Origin: Tissierellia bacterium
Lineage (GTDB): Bacteria; Bacillota; Clostridia; Tissierellales; Tepidimicrobiaceae
Assembly: GCA_012798935.1 (NCBI GenBank)
Contig: JAAZMG010000032.1
Location: 1 to 7,626 of the forward strand
Direction: 5' to 3'
DNA length: 7,626 nucleotides
Shown here: piece by piece, positions 6,994-7,626 of the stretch
Layout: every line of letters starts with the position of its first letter
Numbering within the stretch: position 1 is the stretch's first letter
The notes under the pieces: model-generated
The model's database searches: none
The model's input: the letters and a program-made list of their open reading frames with translations, nothing else
Told to the model about the DNA's origin: nothing
Translations under genes and position numbers: made by a program

Positions 6994-7026
6994 AAAAAAG
7001 CCTTCCCTTTCTGGGTTGGCTTTTTT
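6994..7026. terminator. Hairpin terminator after the iron-sulfur gene
   Basis: On the plus strand this is AAAAAA-GCC-TT-CCC-TTTCT-GGG-TT-GGC-TTTTTT: a stem of two GC triplets with an internal 2x2 mismatch, a 5-nt loop, and flanking A6/T6 runs. It sits 26 nt after the stop of the iron-sulfur gene (7053) and ends in a T6 tract on the minus strand, so it should stop that transcript just before the efflux promoter. The symmetric A/T runs would also allow action on the plus strand. Confidence 0.85.
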
Positions 7027-7052
7027 ATTAATTATATTAAATTATCAGATAT

Positions 7053-7626
7053 CTAAAATATATTCTGAAAAGCCTCCTTAAACTTCTCGCCCATAAGCCT
7101 CTTATTACATGCCTCACAAAGATGTTCCTCGTTTTCAATACCTAGTTTATCATCAATAAAATGTAAAGCTTCCTCTGTTGTGTAGTATTTGCCACATCTA
7201 GAACATTTGACTAAGTTAAAGGTTCTGTTCCAAATAGTTCTTTTTCCATCATGCTCTACTAAACTAATGGCATCTGTAGGGCAAACCTCAGCACAAGCTC
7301 CACAGCCTATACAATCCTTTGAAGCATCATCATAGGGAGTGGAAATTTTTTTAGTTGTTCCCCTATTTACCAAGGATATGGCACTGGTACCTAGTTTTTC
7401 ACATGCTTTAACACATAGTCCACATAGAATACAGTCTTCTTTTTCATCTATATTTAGGTATCTCTCTGGTGCTTCCACATCATACTCCCTTGCCAATTCT
7501 TTTATATATTCATTATTTGGTGTTCTAAGAAGCAAAAGAAGTACAATATCCTTCCTCATCTTTATTATTCTTTCAGTATTTGTAAAAACTTCAATCCCAT
7601 CCTTTATTGGATAGACACAGGATGAA
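7053..7626 (-). CDS. HoxU/NuoG-like iron-sulfur electron-transfer subunit, 5' end outside the window
   Basis: A probable diaphorase or hydrogenase-type subunit that passes electrons between NAD(P)H-linked and ferredoxin-like partners. The frame is open from the window edge through 22 codons before the first ATG (7559). They read SSCVYPIKDGIEVFTNTERI, which matches the end of a NuoG-type [2Fe-2S] domain including its last cysteine, so the ATG is internal and the gene is partial. Numbering from Met at 7559, two [4Fe-4S] motifs follow: C43-x2-C46-x2-C49-x3-C53 and C83-x2-C86-x2-C89-x3-C93-P. The His/Cys cluster motif usual between the [2Fe-2S] domain and the first ferredoxin motif in NuoG is not seen (RTPNNEYIKELAREYDV). 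The tail has a CSRC (119-122) and LCEAC (147-151) pair that looks like a zinc ribbon or an additional metal site. Full length is probably about 230-250 aa. The partner enzyme lies outside the window and is unknown. Confidence 0.85.
   Translation of the reverse strand, partial: SSCVYPIKDGIEVFTNTERIIKMRKDIVLLLLLRTPNNEYIKELAREYDVEAPERYLNIDEKEDCILCGLCVKACEKLGTSAISLVNRGTTKKISTPYDDASKDCIGCGACAEVCPTDAISLVEHDGKRTIWNRTFNLVKCSRCGKYYTTEEALHFIDDKLGIENEEHLCEACNKRLMGEKFKEAFQNIF

Noticed and set aside
7339..7614. Plus-strand open frame of 91 codons opposite the iron-sulfur gene
   Set aside because: The minus strand encodes two perfect ferredoxin motifs over the same bases, so this is a shadow frame.

Overview
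The window is AT-rich, with strong purine-rich Shine-Dalgarno sites. It carries a Gram-positive-type lipoprotein adaptor, a copper-amine-oxidase-N-like 'stalk' protein and an iron-sulfur electron-transfer subunit. Together these point to a low-GC anaerobic Firmicute (Clostridia/Tissierellia-like). The genus cannot be named from the sequence alone, and no rRNA, tRNA, CRISPR array, insertion sequence or integrase is visible.

Layout. (1) Positions 45-644, minus strand: a GH73-type N-acetylglucosaminidase with no signal peptide and a C-terminal SLH-like half-motif. (2) Positions 645-844: a divergent intergenic region with two probable extended -10 promoters. (3) Positions 845-1909, plus strand: a secreted stalk-domain protein with a coiled coil and two copies of a roughly 103-residue domain that I do not recognise. 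(4) Positions 1914-1958: a hairpin terminator serving both convergent transcription units. (5) Positions 6888 down to 1959, minus strand: a tight three-gene operon, in order membrane-fusion lipoprotein, RND efflux transporter, TetR-family regulator. The gaps are 2 nt and then a 4-nt ATGA overlap. It is preceded by a near-consensus sigma-A promoter (6983-6955) and a TetR-type operator palindrome (6943-6930) at the presumed transcription start. (6) Positions 6994-7026: a terminator for the gene behind it. (7) Positions 7053-7626, minus strand: the 3' part of a HoxU/NuoG-like iron-sulfur protein. Its reading frame stays open through the window edge, so its start lies outside.

How the genes work together. 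The efflux operon looks self-contained. The TetR protein, made last and translationally coupled to the pump, probably binds the operator at the start of its own operon and is released by a pump substrate. The inducing compound cannot be read from the sequence, and no TolC-like outer-membrane partner is present here. The glucosaminidase and the stalk protein are both likely cell-surface functions but are transcribed separately. The iron-sulfur subunit belongs to an NAD(P)H- or hydrogen-linked electron-transfer complex whose other subunits would lie beyond position 7626.

I see no clear previously undescribed multi-gene system. The most unusual items are the duplicated domain in the stalk protein, the replaced proton-relay residues in the RND pump, and the iron-sulfur protein with no visible His/Cys cluster motif and a zinc-ribbon-like tail.
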